Shown: positions 1 to 8,014 of the stretch, piece after piece
Layout: each line of letters starts with the position of its first letter
How positions within the stretch are numbered: the first letter of the stretch is position 1
Source of the DNA: Clostridia bacterium
Lineage (GTDB): Bacteria > Bacillota_A > Clostridia > Christensenellales > Aristaeellaceae
DNA: 22,468 bases
NCBI GenBank assembly: GCA_017399225.1
Contig: JAFQEB010000037.1
Span: forward strand, 1-22,468
Direction of reading: 5' to 3'
Made by a program: the position numbers and the translations under genes
Notes under the pieces: model-generated
What the model saw: only the letters and a program-made list of their open reading frames with translations
Told to the model about the DNA's origin: nothing
Database searches by the model: none

Positions 1-597
1 ATTGACGAGAACCTGCTGGAGAACATCGTTACCGAGAACAAGGACCTGCCCGACAGCGCCAAGATCGACCTGGTCGTGGCCCTGATCGTGCTGAAGTACA
101 CCCAGTCCAACTCCGTGTGCTACGCCAAGGGCGGCCAGGCCATCGGCATCGGCGCGGGCCAGCAGAGCCGCATCCACTGCACCCGTCTGGCCGGCCAGAA
201 GGCCGACAACTGGCTGCTGCGCCAGCATCCCCGCGTGATGGAGCTGCCCTTCGTGGAGAAGATCGGCCGCGCTGACCGCGACAACACCATCGACGTGTTC
301 ATCTCCGACGAGCCCGACGAGGTCATCGCCGAGGGCCGCTGGCAGAAGTTCTTCACCGAGAAGCCCGTCCCGCTGACCCGCGAGGAGAAGCGCGCCTGGC
401 TGGATCAGCAGACCGGCGTGGCGCTGGGTTCCGACGCCTTCTTCCCCTTCGGCGACAACATCGAGCGCGCCCATCGCTCCGGCGTGAGCTACGTTGCCCA
501 GCCCGGCGGCTCCATCCGCGATGACAATGTCATCGAGACCTGTAACCTGTACAACATGGTGATGGCCTTCACCGGTATGCGCCTGTTCCATCATTGA
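1..597 (+). CDS. purH: AICAR transformylase (PurH), C-terminal part, 5' end outside window
   Basis: The reading frame is open from base 1 and encodes the last 198 residues, so the true start lies upstream. The enzyme transfers the formyl group from 10-formyl-THF to AICAR, the penultimate step of de novo IMP synthesis in the cytosol. Family-typical stretches are YTQSNSVCYAK, GIGAGQQSRIHC, LGSDAFFPFGDNIERA, YVAQPGGSIRDD and a C-terminal FTGMRLFHH, matching the end of the AICAR formyltransferase fold. The sequence resembles the shorter stand-alone clostridial transformylase of roughly 390 residues more than the bifunctional PurH, but the part that would decide this (presence of the IMP cyclohydrolase domain) is not visible. 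It lies upstream of purD and purL in the same direction, as expected for a pur operon. A GTG at 76 is an internal valine codon, not a start. Confidence 0.93.
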   Translation: MDENLLENIVTENKDLPDSAKIDLVVALIVLKYTQSNSVCYAKGGQAIGIGAGQQSRIHCTRLAGQKADNWLLRQHPRVMELPFVEKIGRADRDNTIDVFISDEPDEVIAEGRWQKFFTEKPVPLTREEKRAWLDQQTGVALGSDAFFPFGDNIERAHRSGVSYVAQPGGSIRDDNVIETCNLYNMVMAFTGMRLFHH

Positions 598-610
598 TGC
601 CCTGACGGGC

Positions 611-746
611 TCGTGAAAATGCTGCGGCATTTTCACGAAAAGGTTTTGCACTCCGTCACTGGTCGCTTCGCTCCCGGCCGTTCCTCCGTGTAAGGTATGT
701 TTTCGGCAGAGCCGAAAACGCCCCGCCCTGCCGGGAAACCCGGCGG
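611..746. repeat. Three consecutive hairpins in the purH-purD gap
   Basis: The 206-nt gap holds three perfect or near-perfect inverted repeats. Hairpin 1 is TCGTGAAAATGC at 611-622 pairing with 627-638 around TGCG. Hairpin 2 is GTTTTCGGC at 699-707 pairing with 711-719 around AGA. Hairpin 3 is GCCGGG at 730-735 pairing with 739-744 around AAA, extendable outward to 728-746 with one G-U pair. None is followed by a clear T-run, so they are not classic terminators. They could stabilise mRNA or set relative expression inside the operon, or be a copy of a dispersed palindromic element. I see no convincing promoter here. Confidence 0.6.
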
Positions 747-803
747 ATACGAATTGAGTCTGCCGACGGCGAATTAGTGTAACGAAGGATTAGGAGAAAA
801 CAA

Positions 804-2081
804 ATGAAAGTTCTCATCGTTGGCGGCGGTGGCCGTGAGCACACCATCGCCCTGAAAATCGCGGAGAATCCGCAGGTTACCAAGCTCTATGCGGCCCCCG
901 GCAACGGCGGCATGGCGAGCATCTGTGAGTGCCTGCCCTACAAGGCCACCGATGTGGCCGGCATCACCGCCTGGGCCAAGGACAACGCCATCGACTTCGT
1001 CGTCGTTGCGCCCGACGATCCCCTGTGCCTGGGTATGGTGGATGCGCTGGCGGAGGTCGGAATCCCGGCCTTTGGCCCCAACAAGGCCGCTGCCATCATC
1101 GAGGGCAGCAAGGTCTTCTCCAAGAACCTGATGAAGAAGTACGGCATCCCCACCGCGGCTTACGAGACCTTCGAGGACTTCGACGCGGCGGTCGCCTATC
1201 TTCAGAATGCGGATATGCCCATCGTCGTTAAGGCGGACGGCCTGGCCCTGGGCAAGGGTGTGCTGATCTGCAATACCCGCGAGGAGGCCGTCGAGGCGGT
1301 GTCCTCCATGATGAAGGACGAGAAGTTCGGCGCGTCCGGCAAGTCCGTGGTCATCGAGGAGTTCCTGACCGGCCCGGAGGTCTCCGTGCTGGCCTTCACC
1401 GACGGCAAGACCATCAAGCCCATGGTGTCCTCCATGGATCACAAGCGCGCGCTGGATCACGACGAGGGCCTCAACACCGGCGGCATGGGCACCATCGCGC
1501 CCAACCCCTGCTACACCCCCGAGCTGGCCGAGCGCTGCATGAAGGAGATCTTCCTGCCCACGGTGAATGCCATGAACGCCGAGGGCCGCACCTTCAAGGG
1601 TTGCCTGTACTTCGGCCTGATGATGACTGAACGCGGCCCCAAGGTCATCGAGTACAACTGCCGCTTCGGCGACCCGGAAACCCAGGTGGTTCTGCCCCTG
1701 CTCAAGTCCGACCTGCTGACCATCATGCAGGCGACCGTCAACGGCACCCTGGCTGACACCGAGGTTGAATTCGACAACGGCGCGACCTGCTGCGTGGTTA
1801 TCGCTTCTGGCGGCTATCCCGTGAGCTACAAGTCCGGTTACGTCATCTCCGGCCTGGAAGCGGCAGGGGAGAACGCACTGGTCATCCACGCCGGCACCAA
1901 GCTGAAAGAGAACGGTGACATCGTCACCGCTGGTGGCCGCGTGCTGGGCGTTGTGGGCCGCTGCAAGTGCCTGCCTGGCGCGATCGACAAGGCTTACGCT
2001 GCTGCGAAGAAGATCAGCTTCACCGATATGCACATGCGCTCCGATATCGGTCAGCGCGGCATGGCCGCACTGACCGAGTGA
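804..2081 (+). CDS. purD: Phosphoribosylamine-glycine ligase (GAR synthetase)
   Basis: This 425-residue cytosolic enzyme joins 5-phosphoribosylamine and glycine with ATP to give GAR, the second committed step of purine synthesis. The N-terminal GGGGREH loop (residues 7-13) is the PurD signature. The ATP-grasp domain shows VVKADGLALGKGV around residues 141-153 and the metal/ATP-binding NCRFGDPETQVVLPLL around 285-300. GLNTGGMGTIAPNP lies between them. Length is normal for the family (about 420-430). The start ATG is preceded by AGGAG at 792-796, seven bases away. The gene sits between purH and purL in the same orientation. The three-hairpin segment separates it from purH. Confidence 0.97.
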   Translation: MKVLIVGGGGREHTIALKIAENPQVTKLYAAPGNGGMASICECLPYKATDVAGITAWAKDNAIDFVVVAPDDPLCLGMVDALAEVGIPAFGPNKAAAIIEGSKVFSKNLMKKYGIPTAAYETFEDFDAAVAYLQNADMPIVVKADGLALGKGVLICNTREEAVEAVSSMMKDEKFGASGKSVVIEEFLTGPEVSVLAFTDGKTIKPMVSSMDHKRALDHDEGLNTGGMGTIAPNPCYTPELAERCMKEIFLPTVNAMNAEGRTFKGCLYFGLMMTERGPKVIEYNCRFGDPETQVVLPLLKSDLLTIMQATVNGTLADTEVEFDNGATCCVVIASGGYPVSYKSGYVISGLEAAGENALVIHAGTKLKENGDIVTAGGRVLGVVGRCKCLPGAIDKAYAAAKKISFTDMHMRSDIGQRGMAALTE

Positions 2082-2223
2082 ATTCGGAATTCGGAATGCG
2101 AAATTCGGAATTGAGAATGTGGTTTCGGATTCCGCTCCCCGAACTGCCGTATACACAGAAGTGGCATTGAACCAGTAACTAAATTCCGAATTCCGAATTC
2201 AGCATTCCGAATTTGGAATTCCG
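2081..2223. repeat. AATTCGGAAT-type interspersed inverted repeat between purD and purL
   Basis: Immediately after the purD stop lies a run of the unit AATTCGGAAT (2081-2117). About 65 bases later the complementary unit ATTCCGAATT recurs (2181-2223). The two arms can fold into a long, imperfect AT-rich stem. The units are short tandem repeats of about 10-11 bases and differ sharply from the GC-rich coding DNA around them. The loop encodes nothing recognisable. The right arm ends just before the purL ribosome binding site, so a folded transcript could affect purL translation. It may be a small non-autonomous palindromic element; a genome search would be needed to show dispersal. Confidence 0.7.
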
Positions 2224-2245
2224 ACTGATTAAGGAGGAATTCCCT

Positions 2246-5200
2246 GTGAGCGTCAAGCGCATTTATGTGGAGAAGATGGCCGACTACGCCGTCGAAGCCA
2301 AGGGTCTTCTCTGGGAAATTCGTCATATTCTTCAAATTAAGTCCATCACCGGGCTGCGTCTGCTCAACCGTTACGACGTGGAAGGCGTGGCGGACGATCT
2401 GTACGCGAAGTGCCTGCCCATCGTGTTTAGTGAACCCCAGGTCGACGTGACCTACACCGAGCTCCCCCAGGGCGCGAAGGCTGTGTTCGCCGTGGAGTTC
2501 CTGCCCGGCCAGTATGACCAGCGCGCCGCCTCCTGCGAGGAGTGCATCCAGTTGGTCGGTCAGTGCGACCGTCCCACCGTGCGCTCTGCCCGCGTGTACC
2601 TGCTGGACGGCGACTTCACCGAGGACGAGCTGGCCCGCGTGAAGAAGCACGTCATCAACCCCGTCGAATCCCGTGAGGCCGACCTGGCGGAGAAGGAGAC
2701 CCTGCAGCAGGTCTACGAGACTCCTGACCATGTGGAGACCCTGACCGGCTTCACCACCATGGATATGGACGCCGTGCAGGAGTTCGTCAAGAAGTACGGC
2801 CTGGCCATGGACAAGGACGACCTGGCTTTCTGCCGCGACTATTTTGCGTCCGAAAAGCGCGACCCCACCCTCACCGAGATCCGCATGATCGACACCTACT
2901 GGTCCGATCACTGCCGCCACACCACCTTCCTGACCACCATCGACAAGATGGACATCGAGAAGGCTGCGGTGGAGAAGGCCTTCCAGCGCTACCTGGCGGC
3001 CCGCGTGACCGTCTATGGCGAGGAGAAGGCGGCCAAGCGCCCCGTCAACCTGATGGACATTGCCACCATGGGCGGCAAGTACCTCAAGAAGATCGGCCAG
3101 ACCCCGAACATCGACGTGTCCGAGGAGATCAACGCCTGCTCCATCAAGATCGACGTGGACGTGGACGGCGTGAACGAGCCCTGGCTGCTCATGTTCAAGA
3201 ACGAGACCCACAACCATCCCACTGAGATCGAGCCCTTCGGCGGCGCAGCCACCTGCATCGGCGGCGCCATCCGCGATCCGCTCTCCGGTCGTACCTATGT
3301 GTACCAGGCCATGCGCGTTACCGGCGCGGCTGATCCCCTGGTGCCCGTGAGCGAGACCATGCCCGGCAAGCTGCCCCAGCGCAAGCTGGTGACCACGGCC
3401 GCTGCAGGTTACTCCTCCTACGGCAATCAGATCGGTCTGGCGACCGGCCTGGTGGATGAGATGTATCATCCCGGCTATGCCGCCAAGCGCCTCGAAATCG
3501 GCGCGGTGGTCGGCGCAGCTCCGGAGAAGAATGTCCGCCGTGAAGTGCCCGCTGCGGGCGACAAGATCGTCCTGCTGGGCGGCCGCACGGGCCGTGACGG
3601 CTGCGGCGGTGCGACCGGCTCCTCCAAGAGCCACAAGCTGGAGTCCATCGAGACCTGCGGCGCCGAGGTCCAGAAGGGCAACGCCCCCACCGAGCGCAAG
3701 CTGCAGCGTCTGTTCCGCGATGAGAACGTGACCCGCCTGATCAAGCGCTGCAACGACTTTGGCGCGGGCGGCGTGTCCGTTGCCATCGGCGAGCTGGCCG
3801 ACGGCCTGATGATCGATCTGGACAAGGTGCCGAAGAAGTACGACGGCCTGGACGGCACCGAGCTGGCCATCTCCGAATCCCAGGAGCGCATGGCCTGCGT
3901 GCTGGGTGCAGAGGACGTAGAGGCCTTCCTGGCCGCCGCCGAGCGCGAGAACCTCGAAGCCACCGTCGTGGCGGAGGTCACCGCTGAGCCCCGTCTGCGC
4001 ATGACCTGGAAGGGCGTCACCATCGTTGATCTGAGCCGCGAGTTCCTCAACTCCAACGGCGCGGAGAAGCACACCACCGTTGCTGTCCCCGAGGACGGCG
4101 TGAACCAGGTGACCTTCCCCGGCGACACTGTCACCGAGAAGCTGGCCAACATGGTCGGCAACCTGAACATCTGCTCCAAGCAGGGCCTGAGCGAGCGCTT
4201 CGACGCTACCATCGGCGCGGCGACCGTCCTGATGCCCTTCGGCGGCGCGAAGCAGCTGACCCCCAATCAGACCATGGTCGCCAAGATCCCCGTGCTGAAG
4301 GGCGTCACCGACACCGTCTCCGGCATGGCCTATGGTATGCACCCCGAGCTGCTGGAGCAGTCCCCCTATGAGGGCAGCTACCTGGCGGTCATCGAGAGCG
4401 TGACCAAGCTGGTGGCGGCGGGCTTCGACTACAAGGACGCCTACCTGACCTTCCAGGAGTACTTCGAGCGCATGGGCACCGAGCCCACCCGCTGGGGCAA
4501 GCCCTTCGCCGCGCTGCTGGGCGCGTTTGACGCGCAGCTGGACCTGAACATTGCCTCCATCGGCGGCAAGGACTCCATGTCCGGCACCTTTGAGAAGATG
4601 GATGTGCCCCCGACCCTGTGCTCCTTCGCAGTGGCTCCCGGCAAGGCCAGCAACGTCATTTCTCCCGAATTCAAGGCGGCGGGCCATGCCATCCGTCTGG
4701 TGAGCTGCGACGCCCATGACACCGCCCAGCTGACCGCCAACTACGAGAATGTCTACGAGGCCATCAAGGCCGGCAAGATCGTGGCTGCGTGGGCCCTGGG
4801 CCTGGGCGGCATTGCCGAGGGCCTGTTCAAGATGGGCCTGGGCAACGCCATTGGCACCCGCATCGATGAGGACTTCGAGGGCGAGCTTTTTGCCCAGCAG
4901 ATCGGCGGTATGCTGATCGAGTGCGCGGAGGACGTCGATTTCGGTGAGAAGATCGGCGACACCATCCCCACGTGGGTGCTGGAGTACGAGGGCGAGCGCA
5001 TCGACCTTGCCGAAATGCAGGAGATCTACGAGGGCAAGCTGGAGAAGGTCTTCAAGTACCGCGGCCGCACCGGCGAGACCACCGAGAAGTTCTCCTACAA
5101 GGCTGAGAAGCGCGTGGCTCCCAAGACCAGCTTCGCCAAGCCCCAGGCCTTCATCCCCGTGTTCCCCGGCACCAACTGCGAGTACGACACCGCCCGTGCG

Positions 5201-5935
5201 GTGGAGCGCGCCGGCGGCAAGGCGGAGATCCTGGTCATCAACAACCTGACCCCCGAGAAGATCACCGAGTCCATCAAGAAGGCCAGCGAGATCATTGCCC
5301 GCAGCCAGATGATCGTGCTGCCCGGCGGCTTCTCCGGCGGCGACGAGCCCGACGGCTCCGCCAAGTTCATCACCGCCTTCTTCCGCAATCCTGCGATGAA
5401 GGACGCTGTGCATGAGCTGCTGAAGAACCGTGACGGCCTGATGCTGGGCATCTGCAACGGCTTCCAGGCGCTGGTCAAGCTGGGTCTGGTGCCCTTTGGC
5501 GAGATCGTCGACACCGACGACCAGTGCCCGACCCTGACCTTCAACGAGATCGGCCGCCACCAGTCCATGCTGGTGCGCACCCGCATTGCCTCCAACAAGT
5601 CCCCCTGGCTGAGCCGCTGCGACGTGGACGACATCCACACCATCGCCATCAGCCACGGCGAGGGCCGCTTCGTGGGCCCGGAGAAGCTGCTGCGTGAGCT
5701 GGCCGCGAATGGTCAGATCGCCACTCAGTATGTGGACCTTGCCGGCAATGCCTCCATGGACATGCGCTTTAACCCCAATGCCTCCTACTTCGCCATCGAG
5801 GGCATCACCAGCCCCGACGGCCGCGTCCTGGGCAAGATGGGCCACACCGAGCGCTCCGGCGAGAACCTGTACAAGAACGTCCCCGGCAACAAGTACCAGC
5901 CCCTGTTCGAAGGCGGCGTGGATTACTTCGCCTGA
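2246..5935 (+). CDS. purL: Phosphoribosylformylglycinamidine synthase, single-chain
   Basis: This 1229-residue enzyme converts FGAR to FGAM using glutamine and ATP. It is the large fused form (PurS-like N-terminus, two AIRS-like halves, C-terminal glutaminase) rather than separate PurS/PurL/PurQ. SDHCRHTTF (about residues 220-228) and FKNETHNHPTEIEPFGG (about 317-333) mark the synthase part. The class I glutamine amidotransferase begins near residue 968 (AFIPVFPGTNCEYD). It has the nucleophile Cys1070 in LGICNGFQ and a His1200/Glu1202 pair in GHTER. The Cys-His spacing of 130 is close to that of E. coli PurL (125). The start is taken as GTG at 2246, with AAGGAGG at 2231-2237. An in-frame TTG at 2213 lies inside the repeat arm and lacks a ribosome binding site. 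The overall type matches the clostridial/streptococcal clade of long PurL. Confidence 0.96.
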   Translation: MSVKRIYVEKMADYAVEAKGLLWEIRHILQIKSITGLRLLNRYDVEGVADDLYAKCLPIVFSEPQVDVTYTELPQGAKAVFAVEFLPGQYDQRAASCEECIQLVGQCDRPTVRSARVYLLDGDFTEDELARVKKHVINPVESREADLAEKETLQQVYETPDHVETLTGFTTMDMDAVQEFVKKYGLAMDKDDLAFCRDYFASEKRDPTLTEIRMIDTYWSDHCRHTTFLTTIDKMDIEKAAVEKAFQRYLAARVTVYGEEKAAKRPVNLMDIATMGGKYLKKIGQTPNIDVSEEINACSIKIDVDVDGVNEPWLLMFKNETHNHPTEIEPFGGAATCIGGAIRDPLSGRTYVYQAMRVTGAADPLVPVSETMPGKLPQRKLVTTAAAGYSSYGNQIGLATGLVDEMYHPGYAAKRLEIGAVVGAAPEKNVRREVPAAGDKIVLLGGRTGRDGCGGATGSSKSHKLESIETCGAEVQKGNAPTERKLQRLFRDENVTRLIKRCNDFGAGGVSVAIGELADGLMIDLDKVPKKYDGLDGTELAISESQERMACVLGAEDVEAFLAAAERENLEATVVAEVTAEPRLRMTWKGVTIVDLSREFLNSNGAEKHTTVAVPEDGVNQVTFPGDTVTEKLANMVGNLNICSKQGLSERFDATIGAATVLMPFGGAKQLTPNQTMVAKIPVLKGVTDTVSGMAYGMHPELLEQSPYEGSYLAVIESVTKLVAAGFDYKDAYLTFQEYFERMGTEPTRWGKPFAALLGAFDAQLDLNIASIGGKDSMSGTFEKMDVPPTLCSFAVAPGKASNVISPEFKAAGHAIRLVSCDAHDTAQLTANYENVYEAIKAGKIVAAWALGLGGIAEGLFKMGLGNAIGTRIDEDFEGELFAQQIGGMLIECAEDVDFGEKIGDTIPTWVLEYEGERIDLAEMQEIYEGKLEKVFKYRGRTGETTEKFSYKAEKRVAPKTSFAKPQAFIPVFPGTNCEYDTARAVERAGGKAEILVINNLTPEKITESIKKASEIIARSQMIVLPGGFSGGDEPDGSAKFITAFFRNPAMKDAVHELLKNRDGLMLGICNGFQALVKLGLVPFGEIVDTDDQCPTLTFNEIGRHQSMLVRTRIASNKSPWLSRCDVDDIHTIAISHGEGRFVGPEKLLRELAANGQIATQYVDLAGNASMDMRFNPNASYFAIEGITSPDGRVLGKMGHTERSGENLYKNVPGNKYQPLFEGGVDYFA

Positions 5936-5992
5936 TCATGACCTGATCCGCGCAGGCTGCTGACTTGATTCCGGCCTGCGAGGTATATAGGG

Positions 5993-6030
5993 AGAGCCTG
6001 CTCTTTCATGGGGCAGGCTCTTTCCTTTGC
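5993..6030 (+). terminator. Intrinsic terminator of the purine operon
   Basis: AGAGCCTGC at 5993-6001 pairs perfectly with 6013-6021 around an 11-nt loop and runs into a T-rich tail (TTTCCTTT). It lies 58 bases after the purL stop and before the next gene's ribosome binding site, so it should end the pur transcript. Confidence 0.85.
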
Positions 6031-6079
6031 GTAGAACTGGCGCAAGCTGGACATGCTGATCCTGAAAGGGGATGAGCAT

Positions 6080-6514
6080 ATGGTTGAACAGGACACGATC
6101 AAGCTTCTGCGGGAGTGTGACGCCGGGGTCAAGATGGGCACCGCCTCTATCGACGACGTACTGGATCACGTCAGGGGGGACGCCTTCCGCCAGCGTATGA
6201 CGCAGTGCAAGCAGGAACACAACGAACTCCAGGACGAGATCCAGAAGCTGCTGGATCGCTACCACGACGACGGCAAGGAACCAAATCCCATGGCCAAGGG
6301 CATGTCCCACATGAAGACCGGCATGAAGCTGGCCATGGAGCACACCGACGCCACCATCGCCGACCTGATGACCGACGGCTGCAACATGGGCGTCAAGTCT
6401 CTGAACCGCTACCTTAACCAGTACGAGGCGGCGGACGAGGTCTCCAAGGATATCGCCAAAAGGCTGATCAACCTGGAGGAAAAGCTGGCGGTGGATATCC
6501 GGCAGTATCTGTGA
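6080..6514 (+). CDS. Small ferritin-like/DUF2383-type helical bundle protein
   Basis: A 144-residue soluble, strongly charged, almost entirely helical protein. It has no signal peptide or membrane segment. The pattern of four amphipathic helices suggests a four-helix bundle: about residues 5-35, 36-70, 80-112 and 114-144. The second and third are joined by a polar turn, DDGKEPNPMAKGMS. It resembles clostridial proteins assigned to the DUF2383/ferritin-like group, whose biochemical role is not established. I do not see a complete di-iron ExxH pair arrangement that I would trust. The ATG at 6080 is preferred because AAAGGGG at 6065-6071 precedes it. An in-frame ATG at 6053 has no ribosome binding site and would add nine residues. 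The gene stands alone between two terminators; its promoter is not obvious. Family assignment is from memory of similar sequences. Confidence 0.75.
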   Translation: MVEQDTIKLLRECDAGVKMGTASIDDVLDHVRGDAFRQRMTQCKQEHNELQDEIQKLLDRYHDDGKEPNPMAKGMSHMKTGMKLAMEHTDATIADLMTDGCNMGVKSLNRYLNQYEAADEVSKDIAKRLINLEEKLAVDIRQYL

Positions 6515-6524
6515 ATGTGAAAGG

Positions 6525-6560
6525 AGCCTGCTCCCGGCCGGGGGCGGGCTTTCTTTCTTG
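6525..6560 (+). terminator. Intrinsic terminator after the helical-bundle gene
   Basis: AGCCTGCTCCC at 6525-6535 pairs with 6540-6550 (two G-U pairs) around a GGCC tetraloop, followed by TTTCTTTCTT. It lies ten bases after the stop codon. Confidence 0.85.
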
Positions 6561-6582
6561 TGATGATATCCTGGCCGAACCC

Positions 6583-6611
6583 TTGCAATTCCTGCCAACA
6601 TAGGCTATAAT
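6583..6611 (+). promoter_or_regulatory. Sigma-A-type promoter for the phosphorylase-MIF pair
   Basis: TTGCAA at 6583-6588 and a perfect TATAAT at 6606-6611 are separated by exactly 17 bases. Transcription would begin near 6618, about 24 bases ahead of the phosphorylase start, giving a very short leader. It sits directly downstream of the preceding terminator, which supports it as the promoter of the next two genes. Confidence 0.85.
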
Positions 6612-6641
6612 AGACCATGCTGCAAAAGGAGGAGCATTCCC

Positions 6642-7427
6642 ATGCTGCTGCACGAGTTCGATCCCGGCGAAACGCCGATCTTTACCCCGTCGATGGTGTT
6701 TCAGCCCGCAGAGGGGATGCCTAAGGCGGCGGTCAGCTGCTTTTCCTTCGTCACCTTTGAGCGGATGCTGGCGCTGTTCCCGGAGGCGGAGATCATCGCG
6801 ACGCTGAAATGCGCCAGTCAGCACTTCCCGGTGTACAAGGTGCGCTATCATGATGTGGAGCTGGCCCTGTACCTCTCCGGCGTCGGCGCACCCCAGTGCG
6901 TGGGGCAGCAGGAGGAGATCTACGCCCTGGGTGCGGAGTGCCTGGTGCTCTTTGGCACCTGCGGCGTGCTGGACCGGAACATTGCCGACTGCGCGATCAT
7001 CCTGCCGGATGCAGCCATGCGTGATGAGGGAACCAGCTACCATTACGCCCCGCCCTCGGATGAGATCCCGGTGAATGTTCACCATGCAGGGCTGTTCCGC
7101 AGCCTGCTGGAGGAGCTGCATGTTTCCTGCGTGAACGGGAAAGTGTGGACGACGGACTCGATGTACCGCGAGACCCGTGAGAAGACCGCCCGGCGCAAGG
7201 GGGCCGGATGTGTCTGTGTGGATATGGAGTGCGCCTCCGTGGCTGCTGTTGCCCGGTTCCGCGGGAAGGAAGCGCTGCATTTCTTCTATGCGGCGGACAA
7301 TCTGGATGCCGAGGAATGGGACGAACGCAGCCTCTCCAACAACGCCAACCTGACCGAAAAGGATCGCATCGCTGCCGTCGCCCTGGAGGCGGCGCGGCGT
7401 ATCACCCTACAGAAAACGACTGCCTGA
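6642..7427 (+). CDS. Nucleoside phosphorylase family protein (PNP/UDP phosphorylase type)
   Basis: This 261-residue protein belongs to the PNP_UDP_1 superfamily, which splits purine or pyrimidine nucleosides with phosphate (or water) to base and ribose-phosphate. Visible landmarks are the phosphate-side glycine-rich stretch LYLSGVGAPQCVGQQEE, LFGTCGVL near residue 105, VWTTDSMYRE near 168, and VDMECASVAAVARF near 190, the last being the ribose-binding ME(C/S) motif. The usual base-specificity residues cannot be assigned with confidence, so uridine versus purine substrate is open. The N-terminus carries about 35 extra residues before the core. AAGGAGGAG at about 6626-6634 precedes the ATG. It is 16 nt ahead of the MIF-like gene and probably cotranscribed with it from the promoter at 6583. 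A salvage or ribose-harvesting role is inferred. Confidence 0.85.
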   Translation: MLLHEFDPGETPIFTPSMVFQPAEGMPKAAVSCFSFVTFERMLALFPEAEIIATLKCASQHFPVYKVRYHDVELALYLSGVGAPQCVGQQEEIYALGAECLVLFGTCGVLDRNIADCAIILPDAAMRDEGTSYHYAPPSDEIPVNVHHAGLFRSLLEELHVSCVNGKVWTTDSMYRETREKTARRKGAGCVCVDMECASVAAVARFRGKEALHFFYAADNLDAEEWDERSLSNNANLTEKDRIAAVALEAARRITLQKTTA

Positions 7428-7443
7428 TATAAGGAGAATCATC

Positions 7444-7785
7444 ATGCCGTACATTGCAACCAGCACCAACGTTTCCATCTCCGGCCGCAGGAAGGAAAGC
7501 ATCAAGGAGCGTATGGGCAAGGCCATTGAGATCATTCCCGGCAAGACCGAGGGCTGGCTGATGCTGTCCTTCCGGGACAATGTGTCCATGTTCTTCAAGG
7601 GAGAGGACGCCCCCTGTGCCATCTGCCAGGTGAAGCTCTTCGGCTCTGCGGATGAGGAGGCTTACGAGGAACTGACCGAGGAGCTGACCGACATCCTCCG
7701 CGAAGAGCTGGATATCGACCCCGACCGTATTTACATTACCTACGAGGAGATCGGCGTCTGGGGCTGGAACGGCGGCAATTTCTGA
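7444..7785 (+). CDS. MIF-like tautomerase (macrophage migration inhibitory factor family)
   Basis: A 113-residue protein, the size of eukaryotic MIF. Pro2, exposed after Met removal, matches the catalytic Pro1 of the tautomerase superfamily; Lys34 aligns with the MIF active-site Lys32. Shared landmarks with human MIF are the N-terminal TNV, a PCAIC motif (Cys58 and Cys61) aligned with the MIF PCALC oxidoreductase motif, DPDRIYITY aligned with SPDRVYINY, and a terminal GWNGGNF aligned with GWNNSTF. Family members tautomerise phenylpyruvate or D-dopachrome-like substrates as trimers. There is no signal peptide. AAGGAG at 7432-7437 precedes the ATG. It follows the phosphorylase gene by 16 nt and is closed by a terminator. 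The resemblance to animal MIF is closer than to short 4-oxalocrotonate tautomerases (about 60-80 residues). Its physiological substrate is unknown. Confidence 0.92.
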   Translation: MPYIATSTNVSISGRRKESIKERMGKAIEIIPGKTEGWLMLSFRDNVSMFFKGEDAPCAICQVKLFGSADEEAYEELTEELTDILREELDIDPDRIYITYEEIGVWGWNGGNF

Positions 7786-7794
7786 TTTGCATAC

Positions 7795-7821
7795 AAGGGC
7801 CTGCTGCGGCAGGCCTTTTTT
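7795..7821 (+). terminator. Intrinsic terminator after the MIF-like gene
   Basis: GGCCTGC at 7798-7804 pairs with 7809-7815 around a TGCG tetraloop and is followed by six T residues. Flanking A/T pairs lengthen the stem on both sides. This is a textbook intrinsic terminator ten bases after the stop codon. Confidence 0.92.
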
Positions 7822-7921
7822 GCTGCGGTAATTTCAAAAACCTGCAGGGAAATCCGACGGTGCATCGTTGTAACAAATGTGCGGAATTTGTGAATTTCCT
7901 GAAAAAATTTGAGAAAGGGCA

Positions 7922-7950
7922 TTCATATTCGCAGGGATATGTAGTATAAT
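7922..7950 (+). promoter_or_regulatory. Probable sigma-A promoter of cdaA-cdaR
   Basis: A perfect TATAAT at 7945-7950 lies 17 bases after a weak -35-like TTCATA at 7922-7927, in a locally AT-rich stretch between the MIF-gene terminator and cdaA. The start site would be near 7957, leaving a leader of about 58 bases. The -10 is convincing; the -35 is not strong. Confidence 0.65.
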
Positions 7951-8014
7951 AGAGGGGCGAATCATACAGGCGTGTCCTGTGGAAGATATACGCAAGTGAG
8001 GAGGCGGGATCTGC

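Noticed and set aside
754..782. Promoter before purD (TTGAGT with a TAGTGT or GTGTAA -10)
   Set aside because: Neither spacing nor the -10 hexamer is acceptable; read-through from purH is a simpler explanation.
774..2156. A 460-codon minus-strand frame opposite purD
   Set aside because: Compositional shadow of purD, with a start inside the AATTCGGAAT repeat and no family resemblance.
2213..2245. Upstream TTG start for purL
   Set aside because: It lies in the repeat arm without a ribosome binding site, while GTG at 2246 has AAGGAGG at the right distance and gives the family N-terminus.
2051..5845. A 1264-codon open frame on the minus strand opposite purL
   Set aside because: It mirrors the third-position GC bias of purL, has low-complexity Gly/Ala/Leu/His-rich content and no recognisable domain or start signal. 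The + strand frame is a clear PurL.
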